From the NCBI RefSeq assembly GCF_927798095.1, contig NZ_CAKMMF010000040.1, positions 1 to 41,921 of the forward strand: DNA of 41,921 nucleotides, given 5' to 3'. The first letter of the stretch is position 1, and each line of letters opens with the position of its first letter. The position numbers and the translations under genes are program-made. This DNA comes from Paenibacillus plantiphilus. GTDB taxonomy: Bacteria; Bacillota; Bacilli; Paenibacillales; Paenibacillaceae. Below the pieces are notes generated by a model. That model saw only the letters and a program-made list of their open reading frames with translations. It was not told the origin of the DNA and ran no database searches. Of the stretch, positions 34,979 to 41,921 are shown piece after piece.

Positions 34979-35617
34979 ATGCACATTCCAGATGGATTTC
35001 TTGACACGAAGGTGTGGATAACGACGACAGTGATCGGAGCGAGTGCGGCAGCTTACAGTCTGAAGCGAACGAAGCTGGCTCTGCAGCCTGATAAGGTGTC
35101 TATGGTAGCGTTGATAGGGGCGTTTGTTTTTGCCGCTCAGATGATTAATTTTCCTATTGCGGGGGCGACCTCGGGTCATTTTCTCGGTGGGGCATTGACC
35201 GCAATCTTGTTCGGACCCTGGATTGGGACACTCATTATGGCGGCAGTACTCGCTATTCAGGCGATTGTGTTCCATGATGGAGGCGTGACGGTATTAGGTG
35301 CTAATGTGCTATGCGCTGGAGTTATCAGCTGTTTTGCCGGATATGGCGTTTACCGTGCGGGAATGGCTCTATCGCGCGGCAGAGGACGTATTATAATCAC
35401 ATTCCTCGCGTCGTGGTTGTCCATTGTGGCTGCATCTGCTGGTGTGGCGTTGCTGCTGTCATGGTCAGGAACCTTCGAGCTGGGCACGGCGCTTGGGGCA
35501 ATGATCAGCTGGCACAGTCTGATCGGCATTGGAGAAGGGGCAATCACAGCTGTTGTAGCGGGCTTCCTGCTGGAGCGGAAGATGACGCTTGCCAAGGGAG
35601 AGATGCAGCATGCTTAA
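34979..35617 (+). CDS. cbiM: Nickel/cobalt ECF transporter substrate-binding subunit CbiM/NikM
   Basis: The 212-residue membrane protein is the S component of a group I ECF nickel/cobalt transporter. It starts MHIPDGFLD, where the N-terminal His2 chelates the metal in this family. SGHFLGGALTAILFGP and GGVTVLGANVLCAG follow, and there are about seven membrane segments. A GGGAGGG site precedes the ATG. Placement after urtE suggests nickel supply for urease (an inference); cobalt cannot be excluded. No CbiQ/CbiO energising module is encoded nearby. Confidence 0.9.
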   Translation: MHIPDGFLDTKVWITTTVIGASAAAYSLKRTKLALQPDKVSMVALIGAFVFAAQMINFPIAGATSGHFLGGALTAILFGPWIGTLIMAAVLAIQAIVFHDGGVTVLGANVLCAGVISCFAGYGVYRAGMALSRGRGRIIITFLASWLSIVAASAGVALLLSWSGTFELGTALGAMISWHSLIGIGEGAITAVVAGFLLERKMTLAKGEMQHA

Positions 35618-35996
35618 TGATAAGGAAACAAATGCTGCTGGGGCAGAGAGTGCGAGCTCTTATGTTATTACGGTGAATAAGACCAAATGGATCATTATGC
35701 TGGCATCGACATTCGCGGTTGCAGGGCTTCTGTCGCCCTGGGCGTCTTCTTCCCCTGACGGACTGGAGCGTGTCGCTGAAGATCATGGATTCCTTGATTC
35801 TGCAAAAACAGTCTTTAACTGGGCTCCGATACCGGATTATGAAGTCGCTGGGTTGTCAGGAAATGCGCTGAAGGTTGGCTCGGCGGGGGTTATCGGTGTT
35901 CTTGTTATGCTGGCCGCGCTATGGGTGATCTCTCGTAATTATGGAGGCCGAGGCAATCACGGAGACGGCAGCGGCATGCCGGCTGCACATAAGTAA
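35610..35996 (+). CDS. PDGLE-domain protein, partner of CbiM (CbiN/NikN-like role)
   Basis: This 128-residue protein has two membrane helices (about residues 29-47 and 94-114) flanking an external segment that contains SSPDGLERVAEDHGF, the PDGLE signature found in the small partner subunits of CbiM/NikM. The ATG at 35610 has AAGGGAGAG about 8 nt upstream and overlaps cbiM by 8 nt. The first 28 residues are polar and cytoplasmic. It likely stabilises or gates metal loading of CbiM. Confidence 0.85.
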   Translation: MLNDKETNAAGAESASSYVITVNKTKWIIMLASTFAVAGLLSPWASSSPDGLERVAEDHGFLDSAKTVFNWAPIPDYEVAGLSGNALKVGSAGVIGVLVMLAALWVISRNYGGRGNHGDGSGMPAAHK

Positions 35997-36014
35997 TCGG
36001 TGTAAATGTTTTCG

Positions 36015-36049
36015 CATCCTGCTGCTCATACATGAGAAGCAGGATGTTT
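36015..36049 (+). terminator. Terminator-like hairpin after the cbiM-PDGLE genes
   Basis: CATCCTGCT pairs perfectly with AGCAGGATG around a 14-nt loop, with only TTT after it. It probably ends the urt-cbi transcript. Confidence 0.55.
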
Positions 36050-36102
36050 GCTGTATATGGCCCTTTGGCCCTTTGGCAGCGGTGAGGACACCCGTACCGT
36101 CC

Positions 36103-36130
36103 CACCGCGCGCTGGGAGCTGCGCGCGGTG
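36103..36130. repeat. GC-rich perfect inverted repeat in the 0.5-kb gap before spoVT
   Basis: CACCGCGCGC pairs with GCGCGCGGTG around an 8-nt loop. No T run on either side. The surrounding gap (35997-36507) contains a terminator-like hairpin, this stem, a possible small minus-strand gene and the spoVT promoter; nothing else is evident. Confidence 0.6.
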
Positions 36131-36226
36131 CAGAAGAATGGTGGACTTGGATAGTGCCCACTGAGATGGAATTCATTCCGTGATATTGAAGCGCTTTGCT
36201 GGGTATCCTTTACGCTAAGAACGAAT

Positions 36227-36424
36227 TCATGGGAGCAATTGATTTTGTTTGGCCCGATCGGGGAAGGGGGCGGTCACGACGAGCAGCAACAGCGGCTTAG
36301 GCTGTACGAACGCTGATGGTAATGGGGCGACAGGTGTCAGATAGGGTGAAGGACGGGGCAATTCGTGCATAAGAATCTGGGAGGGGATGAATACTATGGT
36401 CAGATTCGAAATCAACATTTTCAT
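36227..36424 (-). CDS. Possible small protein, doubtful
   Basis: This is a 65-codon open frame with an excellent minus-strand ribosome binding site (AGAGGAG 6-7 nt before the ATG at 36424). The protein is hydrophobic at the start (MKMLISNLTIVFIP), then Pro- and Leu-rich (SPYLTPVAPLP, PLLLLVV). I do not recognise it. It overlaps the likely spoVT sigma-G promoter on the other strand. It may be real or a chance frame. Confidence 0.3.
   Translation of the reverse strand: MKMLISNLTIVFIPSQILMHELPRPSPYLTPVAPLPSAFVQPKPLLLLVVTAPFPDRAKQNQLLP
36367..36396 (+). promoter_or_regulatory. Sigma-G type promoter of spoVT
   Basis: GCATA (36367-36371), 18 nt, then AATACTA (36390-36396) matches the sigma-G pattern with a single mismatch at the first base of the -10. 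The leader would be about 105 nt. spoVT is a sigma-G gene in B. subtilis. Confidence 0.5.
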
Positions 36425-36507
36425 GGATCATCTCCTCTTGATCGATAGACAAGCTGTATGTATCCCAGTCAAATTCAAATCTTCAAGGAAAGTGGGGCAA
36501 CTAGAAT

Positions 36508-37050
36508 ATGAAAGCAACTGGAATTGTTCGCCGCATCGATGATCTTGGCCGGGTCGTCATACCGAAGGAAATCCGCCGTACATTGCGTATACGCGAAGGC
36601 GATCCGTTAGAAATATTCGTTGACCGTGATGGAGAGGTTATTCTGAAGAAATATTCGCCAATCGGAGAATTGGGTGACTTCGCCAAGGAATATGCGGAGT
36701 CGCTATCCGAAAGCACGAACCATATTGCCATGATTACCGACCGTGATCATATTATTGCACTGGCGGGCGCCCCCAAGAAAGAATATTTGGAGAAGCAGAT
36801 CGGGGCATTGCTTGAAGGCTGCATGGAGAATCGGAAAACGGTAGTGGAAGCAACGGGCGGTTCATTCGAGGTTGTTAAGGATATCGGCGAAACCTTCAGC
36901 TCCTTCGTCGCTGCTCCCATCATTGCTGGCGGGGACCCTATTGGCACGGTTGTCCTGCTTAGCAAGGAAGAGAATGTGAAGATGGCGGATATGGAAGTGA
37001 AGATGTCGGAGACCGCCGCGGGTTTTCTCGCCAAACAGATGGAACAATAA
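36508..37050 (+). CDS. spoVT: Stage V sporulation regulator SpoVT
   Basis: The 180-residue protein is SpoVT, a forespore regulator that tunes sigma-G genes. The N-terminal AbrB-type domain (residues 1-50: ATGIVRRIDDLGRVVIPKE, RRTLRIREGDPLEIFVD) is followed by a GAF-like domain (about 55-178). The ATG has GTGGGG about 10 nt upstream. In B. subtilis it follows mfd directly; here the lactonase-urt-cbi block of about 8 kb lies between. A terminator follows it. Confidence 0.96.
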   Translation: MKATGIVRRIDDLGRVVIPKEIRRTLRIREGDPLEIFVDRDGEVILKKYSPIGELGDFAKEYAESLSESTNHIAMITDRDHIIALAGAPKKEYLEKQIGALLEGCMENRKTVVEATGGSFEVVKDIGETFSSFVAAPIIAGGDPIGTVVLLSKEENVKMADMEVKMSETAAGFLAKQMEQ

Positions 37051-37055
37051 TAGAG

Positions 37056-37094
37056 AAGCTTCCTGGAGATTGCTCTTCAAGGGAGCTTTTTTTT
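37056..37094 (+). terminator. Rho-independent terminator after spoVT
   Basis: AAGCTTCC pairs with GGGAGCTT (one G-T pair) around a 17-nt loop, followed by a run of T (37087-37094). Confidence 0.8.
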
Positions 37095-37204
37095 GGGAAA
37101 AATGAACCTTTAGGCAGCAGCTGCAGCATCCTTGCATATATTCTGCTTATTGTACGAGCAGGAGCATTACGGGGTATAATGAGGGATAGGAGAAGAGATA
37201 GGCG

Positions 37205-39094
37205 GTGCACGAATTGGAGAGCGGGCTGGACAAGAATGCGGTTCCTTCCGGCACCAGTGCCGAGACTTCCGCAGCTGACGGGCCGTCCGTGGATCCGGGC
37301 AGGCGTGCAGGCAAGGCCTCGTTGTGGAGAGGCGCGGCAGTGATGGGGATTGCGATGTTAATAAGCAAGGTAATCGGTACCTTGCAGAAGATACCGCTGC
37401 AAAATATTGCGGGTGATCGAGTGTTCGGGATCTATAATGCAGTTTATCCGTTGTACCAGCTGCTGCTGGTCATGGTGACAGCCGGATTTCCTGTAGCTGT
37501 GTCGCTACTGGTCGCTGAGCGAGAGGCTGTTGGAGACCATGCGGGTTCCCGAAGGGTTCTGGGCGCGAGTGCGCTGCTGCTGTCTATTAGCGGTGCGGCA
37601 GGTTTTATATTGTTATGGGTCGGGGCTGATTGGATTGCAAGCTGGATAGGCGACAGAGGGACAGCGCCCGCTATTCGGATGGCGGCTCTTGCGCTGTGGG
37701 TTGTGCCGCTCATGGCAGCTCTTCGTGGTTATTATCAGGGGCTGGGGAGGATGCTACCCTCCGCGATATCGCAACTGACTGAGCAGAGTGTCCGGGTTGC
37801 AGCCATGCTCATGCTGCTGGCAGCGGGCTGGCAGCTGGGCTGGGCTGAGCCGGAGCTCGCTGCTGGAGCGACGGCGGGCTCGGCCATAGGCGGAGCTGTT
37901 GGGCTCGGGGTCATGGTCGCGTACTGGCTTCGCGACCCTCGCCGCCGCAGCGGAGAGAGGCGGAATGATTCGAGCGGGGATGTCGGGAGCGGGGGGACCG
38001 AGAGGGATAGCCGTAGGAACGGCGATATCGTGCAGGATGGCTCTGGAAGCGGCGGGGCCGAGCAGGATAGCCGAAGGAATAGCGATGTCGTACGCAGCGA
38101 GGCTCGCGATTTCGTGATGAAGAGGGGCGATGTCCCAGATAGCCGGAAAATGCCCAGAGGGCTTGCCGCTACTGTACGCCGTCTGTCCGCGCTTGCCCTG
38201 CCTGTTGCTTTGGGGGCATTAGCTGTGCCAGTCCTGAGCGTTGTTGATGCCTTTTCTATTCCTCGTCTTCTACGCGACACGGGGGCAAGTGCAGCCGATT
38301 CCTTGACTCTATTCGGCCTTTACAGCAGAGGCCAGCCGCTTGTGCAGCTGGTTGTCATGGTTGCAGGCGCGATAGGCGCAGCGCTTGTTCCTGCGTTAGC
38401 GGCGGCGCGCATGCGCGGTGACCAAGCGGCTGTACGCCAGCATGCCGCGCTTGCGATGCGGGCGGCATGGTCCTTAGGCGCCGCCGCTGCCGTCGGGCTC
38501 GTTATTCTGGCCGAGCCCATTAATGTGCTGCTGTATGCGGATGATAAGGGATCGTTAGCTTTCGCTCTTGTAGGCTGTACCGCGCTTGCCGGTACTGTTA
38601 ATGCGGTTGCAGCGGCGATGCTGCAGGGAATTGGCCTGCTGCGCGGGCCGATGCTGTTCATGCTTGCCGCTGCTGCTCTTAAGGCGGCACTCAACGCTGT
38701 GCTCGTGCCGCCTTTCGGCATTGCTGGCGCGGCCTGCGCGGGCATTGCCGCGCTTGCGGTCGCCGCCCTGCTGAGCGCGGGCGCCGTTCGCCGCGCCACA
38801 GGCGCAGCTATGCCCGCACGCCATGCTGCGGGCATAGGACTTGCGCTCGCGGTCATGGCCGCGGCGCTCATCCTGGCCGAGCGCGGCGGTGCTGCGCTGC
38901 TCGGCCCTGCGCTGCCGCCGAGGGCGGCAGCTGCGGCGCTTGCGCTCGGGGGCACCGCCCTCGGCGCAGCGTTGTTCTTCGCCGCCGCGCTGCGCAGCGG
39001 CTGCCTGCAAGCGCGCGATCTGCGCGCATTGCCCGGCGGCGAGGCGATCGCCTCGCGCTTGCGTCGCTGGCGGCTGCTGCCGCGCGGAGAGTAG
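37205..39094 (+). CDS. SpoVB-like polysaccharide/lipid flippase (YabM)
   Basis: This 629-residue MOP-superfamily membrane protein resembles SpoVB/YabM, flippases for lipid-linked wall precursors. Membrane segments begin near residue 45 with SLWRGAAVMGIAMLISKVIGTLQKIPLQ-type sequence (written here only as its key motif, KVIGTLQKIPL). It is about 100 residues longer than usual. The extra parts are an N-terminal polar stretch of about 40 residues and a charged cytoplasmic insert (about 255-320) with two copies of a 20-residue unit containing DSRRN. The last 400 bp are very GC-rich. The start GTG 37205 has only a weak ribosome binding site (GGAG at about 37189, or AGAGATAGG); a TATAAT lies at 37175-37180. 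Confidence 0.85.
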   Translation: MHELESGLDKNAVPSGTSAETSAADGPSVDPGRRAGKASLWRGAAVMGIAMLISKVIGTLQKIPLQNIAGDRVFGIYNAVYPLYQLLLVMVTAGFPVAVSLLVAEREAVGDHAGSRRVLGASALLLSISGAAGFILLWVGADWIASWIGDRGTAPAIRMAALALWVVPLMAALRGYYQGLGRMLPSAISQLTEQSVRVAAMLMLLAAGWQLGWAEPELAAGATAGSAIGGAVGLGVMVAYWLRDPRRRSGERRNDSSGDVGSGGTERDSRRNGDIVQDGSGSGGAEQDSRRNSDVVRSEARDFVMKRGDVPDSRKMPRGLAATVRRLSALALPVALGALAVPVLSVVDAFSIPRLLRDTGASAADSLTLFGLYSRGQPLVQLVVMVAGAIGAALVPALAAARMRGDQAAVRQHAALAMRAAWSLGAAAAVGLVILAEPINVLLYADDKGSLAFALVGCTALAGTVNAVAAAMLQGIGLLRGPMLFMLAAAALKAALNAVLVPPFGIAGAACAGIAALAVAALLSAGAVRRATGAAMPARHAAGIGLALAVMAAALILAERGGAALLGPALPPRAAAAALALGGTALGAALFFAAALRSGCLQARDLRALPGGEAIASRLRRWRLLPRGE

Positions 39095-39187
39095 CTGCCT
39101 GCGGCGCAAGCAATTCGCTGGCTGGCTGCCCCGCCGACTGTAACATTTCAATGCGTGATAGCGTTAACAATAGAGGAGGATACATAC

Positions 39188-40666
39188 ATGCAACCAAGTA
39201 TTACTGTCGTCGGGCTTGGCACGGGGGATACTGATCAGTTGACGATGGGCATTTGGCGGAAGCTTCAGGCTGCTGAACATCGTTACGTGCGGACGGACAA
39301 GCACCCAACGATGCGGCTTTTTACGGATCATCAGCTATCTTATACGTCATTCGATTATTTGTACGAAGAGCTTCATTCCTTCCCGGATGTCTACGCGGCG
39401 ATTGCGGATGTGCTGCTGGAGAAGGCTGCCCTGGAGGGCCATATTGTGTATGCCGTCCCGGGACACCCGATGGTAGCCGAACGCACAGTTCAGCTGCTGC
39501 GCGATCGTTGCTCACAGGAGGGCATCACGCTCACTGTCCTTGGCGGGGAGAGCTTTCTTGACCAGGCGTTCACACGGCTTGGCTTTGATCCCATCGAGGG
39601 GTTTCAGCTGCTGGATGCAACAGCGTTGGAGCCATCCCTGCTGCAACCTAAGCTGCACACTTTAATCGGACAGGTATATGATGAATATACCGCCTCTGAC
39701 GTCAAGCTAACGCTGATGGAGCGGTATCCGGACGATCATCAGGTGACAGTCGGCCATGCGCTTGGCGTTCCTGAAGAAGAGCAGATTACAACCGTTCCTC
39801 TATATGAGCTGGATCGGCTTCAGGGGTATGGAAACCTATCGCTGATCTGGATTCCGCAATCGAATGACGCGGCGCTTCAGAACCGTTCTTTTGACCGGCT
39901 GCATGAAATTGTCTCCATCCTGCGAAGTCCTGATGGTTGTCCGTGGGATCGCGAGCAGACGCATCAATCGATTCGGAAGAACTTCATCGAGGAGACGTAT
40001 GAAGCCATTGAAGCGCTCGACAACGATGATCCTGACGGCATGCGCGAGGAGTTCGGCGATGTTATTCTTCAAGTCATGCTGCACAGCCAAATGGAAGAGG
40101 AGATGGGCTCCTTCTCCGTCTATGACGTCATACAAACGCTGAACGAGAAGCTGTTGTTCCGTCATCCGCATGTGTTTGGCGAGCTGGGTGCCGTCGATGC
40201 TCAGGAAGCCCTCCAGAACTGGGAGCAGATGAAGGCAGAGGAGAAGCGCCGCAAAGGCATCGATCCTGCACTACAATCGAAGCTTGACGGTATTCCTCCG
40301 GATCTGCCTGCACTCATGAAGGCTTATAAGATTCAGAAAAAAGCAGCCAAGGTAGGCTTTGATTGGGATGACATCAACCCGGTATTGGATAAAATCCAGG
40401 AGGAGCTCGGCGAGCTGCGCGAAGCGATTGCAAGCAAGGATTCGGAGGAGCAGGCTGCTGAGCTGGGGGATTTGCTGTTTGCGACGGTTAATGCATCGCG
40501 ATTTATCCATGCGGACCCTGAAGAGGCGCTTGCGCGAACGAATCAGAAGTTTAGAAAGAGATTCTTATATATAGAAGAGCAGCTTCGTATAAGTGGACGA
40601 ACGTTTGACCAAACTGATTTAACAGAGATGGACCGTTATTGGGAGGAAGCCAAGCGGATTCCATGA
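39188..40666 (+). CDS. yabN: YabN: tetrapyrrole-methylase-like domain fused to MazG pyrophosphohydrolase
   Basis: The 492-residue protein joins two enzymes. Residues about 1-220 form a SAM-dependent tetrapyrrole methylase-like domain (TVVGLGTGDTDQLTMG, YAVPGHPMVAERT). Residues about 240-490 form MazG, which hydrolyses NTPs or dNTPs, with the metal motif EETYEAIEALD, then EEFGDVILQVMLHSQ, and a second half with EELGELREAI and ELGDLLFATVN. The ATG at 39188 has AGAGGAGGA 7 nt upstream. The fusion is normal for this locus. Confidence 0.95.
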   Translation: MQPSITVVGLGTGDTDQLTMGIWRKLQAAEHRYVRTDKHPTMRLFTDHQLSYTSFDYLYEELHSFPDVYAAIADVLLEKAALEGHIVYAVPGHPMVAERTVQLLRDRCSQEGITLTVLGGESFLDQAFTRLGFDPIEGFQLLDATALEPSLLQPKLHTLIGQVYDEYTASDVKLTLMERYPDDHQVTVGHALGVPEEEQITTVPLYELDRLQGYGNLSLIWIPQSNDAALQNRSFDRLHEIVSILRSPDGCPWDREQTHQSIRKNFIEETYEAIEALDNDDPDGMREEFGDVILQVMLHSQMEEEMGSFSVYDVIQTLNEKLLFRHPHVFGELGAVDAQEALQNWEQMKAEEKRRKGIDPALQSKLDGIPPDLPALMKAYKIQKKAAKVGFDWDDINPVLDKIQEELGELREAIASKDSEEQAAELGDLLFATVNASRFIHADPEEALARTNQKFRKRFLYIEEQLRISGRTFDQTDLTEMDRYWEEAKRIP

Positions 40667-40812
40667 CCTATTTCGTCAAAAATCGTTCAAATTCCCCAGG
40701 AATCGCAAAAAGTTTGCCGAAACAGCAGGATTTTTTTAGGAGCAAGCAGAATAGTATCTTTCGAAAGAGAGCAATCATGCAGCACCATGGCGCTCCTCTG
40801 GCTTATCAAGGA

Positions 40813-40962
40813 ACTATCGCAGAAAACTGGGCATATGCTTACGAAGCAAGTTTTCTACTCGCAGGAAGCTTAACAGGTTACTATCGCAGAAAACTAGGCA
40901 TATGCTTACGAGGCAAGTTTTCTACTCGCAAGAAGCATAACAGGTTACTATCGCAGAAAACT
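40813..40962 (+). repeat. 67-bp direct repeats upstream of hbs (two full copies and a 16-bp third)
   Basis: Units start at 40813, 40880 and 40947. The two full copies differ at 4 of 67 positions; the third is only ACTATCGCAGAAAACT, just before the hbs ribosome binding site. Each full unit contains AGAAAACT and its complement AGTTTTCT 20 nt apart, plus GCTTACGAAGC. A period of 67 is not a multiple of three and the region is not coding. Confidence 0.9.
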
Positions 40963-40981
40963 TTTGGGAGGCTAAAAAAAC

Positions 40982-41254
40982 ATGAACAAAACAGATCTGA
41001 TCAACAATATTGCAGCTAAGAGCGGCTTGACTAAACGTGATGTTGAAGTCGTATTGAACGGATTCTTGGGTGAAGTAACTGACGCGCTTGCAGGTGGAGA
41101 TAAAGTCCAACTGATCGGCTTTGGCACGTTTGAAACTCGCAAACGCTCTGGACGTACTGGCCGCAACCCGCAGACAGGCGCCCCGATCACAATCGCTGAA
41201 TCCAATATTCCTGCATTCAAAGCGGGCAATAAGCTGAAAGAAGCAATCAAGTAG
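40982..41254 (+). CDS. hbs: DNA-binding protein HU
   Basis: This 90-residue protein is HU, the main nucleoid protein. MNKTDLINNIAAKSGL at the N terminus, the core GFGTFETRKRSGRTGRNPQTG and the tail AFKAGNKLKEAI are full matches to the family. GGGAGG lies about 10 nt before the ATG. The leader carries 67-bp repeats, which may affect translation or transcription. It is followed after 3 nt by rqcP. Confidence 0.97.
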   Translation: MNKTDLINNIAAKSGLTKRDVEVVLNGFLGEVTDALAGGDKVQLIGFGTFETRKRSGRTGRNPQTGAPITIAESNIPAFKAGNKLKEAIK

Positions 41255-41257
41255 TTC

Positions 41258-41539
41258 ATGCGCTTAGATAAATTTCTCAAAGTATCGCGTTTGATCAAAC
41301 GGCGCACTGTCGCCAAAGACGTATCCGACCAAGGACGTGTCTGGATCAATGAACGTGAAGCCAAAGCGAGCAGCACCGTCAAAGCCGGCGATGAGCTCAA
41401 AATTCAATTCGGCCAGAAAATCATCACGGTCCGCGTGGAGCGGATTGCTGAGACGACGAAAAAGGACGAAGCGAGTGGCATGTATACGTTGTTAAGCGAG
41501 GAAGCACGCCAGTCAGAGAATAAACTGGATTGGCAGTAG
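41258..41539 (+). CDS. rqcP: RqcP, S4-domain ribosome quality-control factor (YabO)
   Basis: The 93-residue protein is RqcP (YabO, Hsp15-like), which works with RqcH on 50S subunits with stalled chains to add C-terminal alanine tails. The S4 RNA-binding domain covers residues about 1-60 (MRLDKFLKVSRLIKRRTVAK, GRVWINEREAKASSTVKAGD). It starts 3 nt after hbs, so its ribosome binding site lies in the hbs end and translation is probably coupled. In B. subtilis yabP follows; here a terminator and an insertion sequence come next. Confidence 0.95.
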   Translation: MRLDKFLKVSRLIKRRTVAKDVSDQGRVWINEREAKASSTVKAGDELKIQFGQKIITVRVERIAETTKKDEASGMYTLLSEEARQSENKLDWQ

Positions 41540-41589
41540 TTATTCTATCTATTATTTGACCCTCATGTTCAAGGGTCAGTAACTATCGC

Positions 41590-41635
41590 AATAGCCTGTT
41601 CCGACCAATCAGTCGGAATAGGCTATTCTTTTCTT
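41590..41635 (+). terminator. Rho-independent terminator after hbs-rqcP
   Basis: AATAGCCTGTTCCGAC pairs with GTCGGAATAGGCTATT (one mismatch) around CAATCA, followed by CTTTTCTT. Confidence 0.9.
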
Positions 41636-41817
41636 GCAGCGATATCTATGGAATTCTGCTCTGTCTGCTCTTTGTAAAAGGCTTTTTCGTGCTTACAGCT
41701 GAGGACCACTCTCTTCAATCAGGCTGTAAGGGGATATTTTCCTCTTATCCCCCTCGATTTGGACGTAAACTTGCGAGATGAGAGTGTTTAAGCCGCAAAT
41801 TGCAATTAGAATAAAAA

Positions 41818-41921
41818 GTGGACACCTCGTAACGTTGGACAGATAATAATCCTAATAAAAGGTGAGGTGTTCACAATGGGGAAAACGAGGCAGCATTATA
41901 ACGACGAGTTTAAATTGCAGA
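41818..41921 (+). mobile_element. Left end of an insertion sequence, probably IS3 family (partial)
   Basis: A transposase start lies at 41876. In front of it GTGGACACCTC (41818-41828) and GAGGTGTTCAC (41864-41874) form an 11-bp inverted repeat with one mismatch that covers the ribosome binding site. The true outer end may lie a little upstream; the element is cut by the window edge. The flank 41642-41817 has two imperfect stems (CTTACAGC/GCTGTAAG, GGGGATA/TATCCCC) but no gene. Confidence 0.55.
41876..41921 (+). CDS. Transposase OrfA, N-terminal fragment (helix-turn-helix)
   Basis: Only 15 codons are in the window. They read MGKTRQHYNDEFKLQ, typical of the start of IS3-type OrfA or related HTH transposases (pattern HYxxEFK). 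AAAGGTGAGG precedes the ATG by about 8 nt but lies inside an inverted repeat. The rest is outside the window, so the family is tentative. Confidence 0.6.
   Translation, partial: MGKTRQHYNDEFKLQ

Noticed and set aside
36070..36140. Possible T-box or other known riboswitch before spoVT
   Set aside because: I looked for AGGGTGGNACCGCG and specifier features and did not find them; only a simple GC stem is present.
36396..36542. Plus-strand 48-codon frame preceding and overlapping spoVT
   Set aside because: It has a GGGAGGGG site, but starts within the -10 of the probable sigma-G promoter, contains the spoVT ribosome binding site and has no recognisable features.
38320..39197. Long minus-strand frames of about 110-210 codons inside the yabM 3' part
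   Set aside because: High GC removes stop codons on all frames; composition is Ala/Arg-rich without motifs, and the plus strand encodes conserved membrane segments.
40813..40962. Possible CRISPR array
   Set aside because: Only two full units and they are directly joined, with no variable spacers and no cas genes.
40639..41019. 126-codon frame across the 67-bp repeats
   Set aside because: The period of 67 is not a multiple of three, so the copies are read in different frames; no ribosome binding site, and it overlaps both mazG and hbs.

Overview
This window looks like a chromosomal segment of an endospore-forming Bacillota, most likely Paenibacillus or a close relative. The gene order follows the Bacillus subtilis rrnA-csfB-tmk-holB-yabA-rsmI-abrB-tatD-yabE-rnmV-ksgA-yabG-veg-sspF-ispE-purR-ridA-spoVG-glmU-ctc-pth-fin-mfd-spoVT-yabM-mazG-hbs-rqcP backbone. 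Coding is moderately GC-rich, TTG and GTG starts are common, ribosome binding sites are strong, and there are many sporulation genes. The genus is inferred from gene content and style; no database was searched.

Layout. 1-431: 3' end of a 23S rRNA gene, the 5S gene and a terminator. 479-1009 (minus): an unknown membrane protein. 1172-8726: sigma-G inhibitor gin, a PLP decarboxylase, then a replication/signalling run (tmk, darA, yaaR, holB, ricT, yabA) and two RNA methyltransferases (trmN6, rsmI). 8843-9197 (minus): abrB with its own promoter and terminator. 9370-13327: an HD phosphohydrolase, tatD, and a cyclic-di-AMP riboswitch plus terminator in front of a 3D-domain wall hydrolase. 13350-17350: rnmV, ksgA, yabG, veg and an SspF-type spore protein with a long Gln-rich tail. 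17415-23772: ispE, purR, ridA, spoVG, glmU, ctc, pth and fin, plus a small minus-strand unknown gene at 22416. 23848-28482: mfd and a PrsA-like lipoprotein.

28499-36130 is an accessory block relative to B. subtilis. It holds a lactonase, a complete urea ABC transporter (urtABCDE) behind a nitrogen-type operator and consensus promoter, and a CbiM plus PDGLE-domain pair of the nickel/cobalt uptake type. Urea import and nickel uptake would both serve a urease encoded elsewhere. 36367-41635 returns to the backbone: spoVT, a SpoVB-like flippase, yabN/mazG, hbs behind 67-bp tandem repeats, and rqcP. 41818-41921 is the left end of an insertion sequence cut by the window edge.

Regulation is unusually readable by eye. 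There are recognisable sigma-A (abrB, veg x2, purR, urtA), sigma-F/G (gin), sigma-G (sspF, spoVT), sigma-K (yabG), sigma-H (spoVG), sigma-E-like (22416 gene) and sigma-B-like (ctc, lactonase) promoters. There is also a cyclic-di-AMP riboswitch, a PurBox-like pair at purR and a GlnR/TnrA-type box at urt. No wholly new system is evident. The least explained items are the codon-like diverged repeat between veg and sspF, the Gln-rich SspF tail, the repeats before hbs, and the small minus-strand gene with a sporulation-type promoter.
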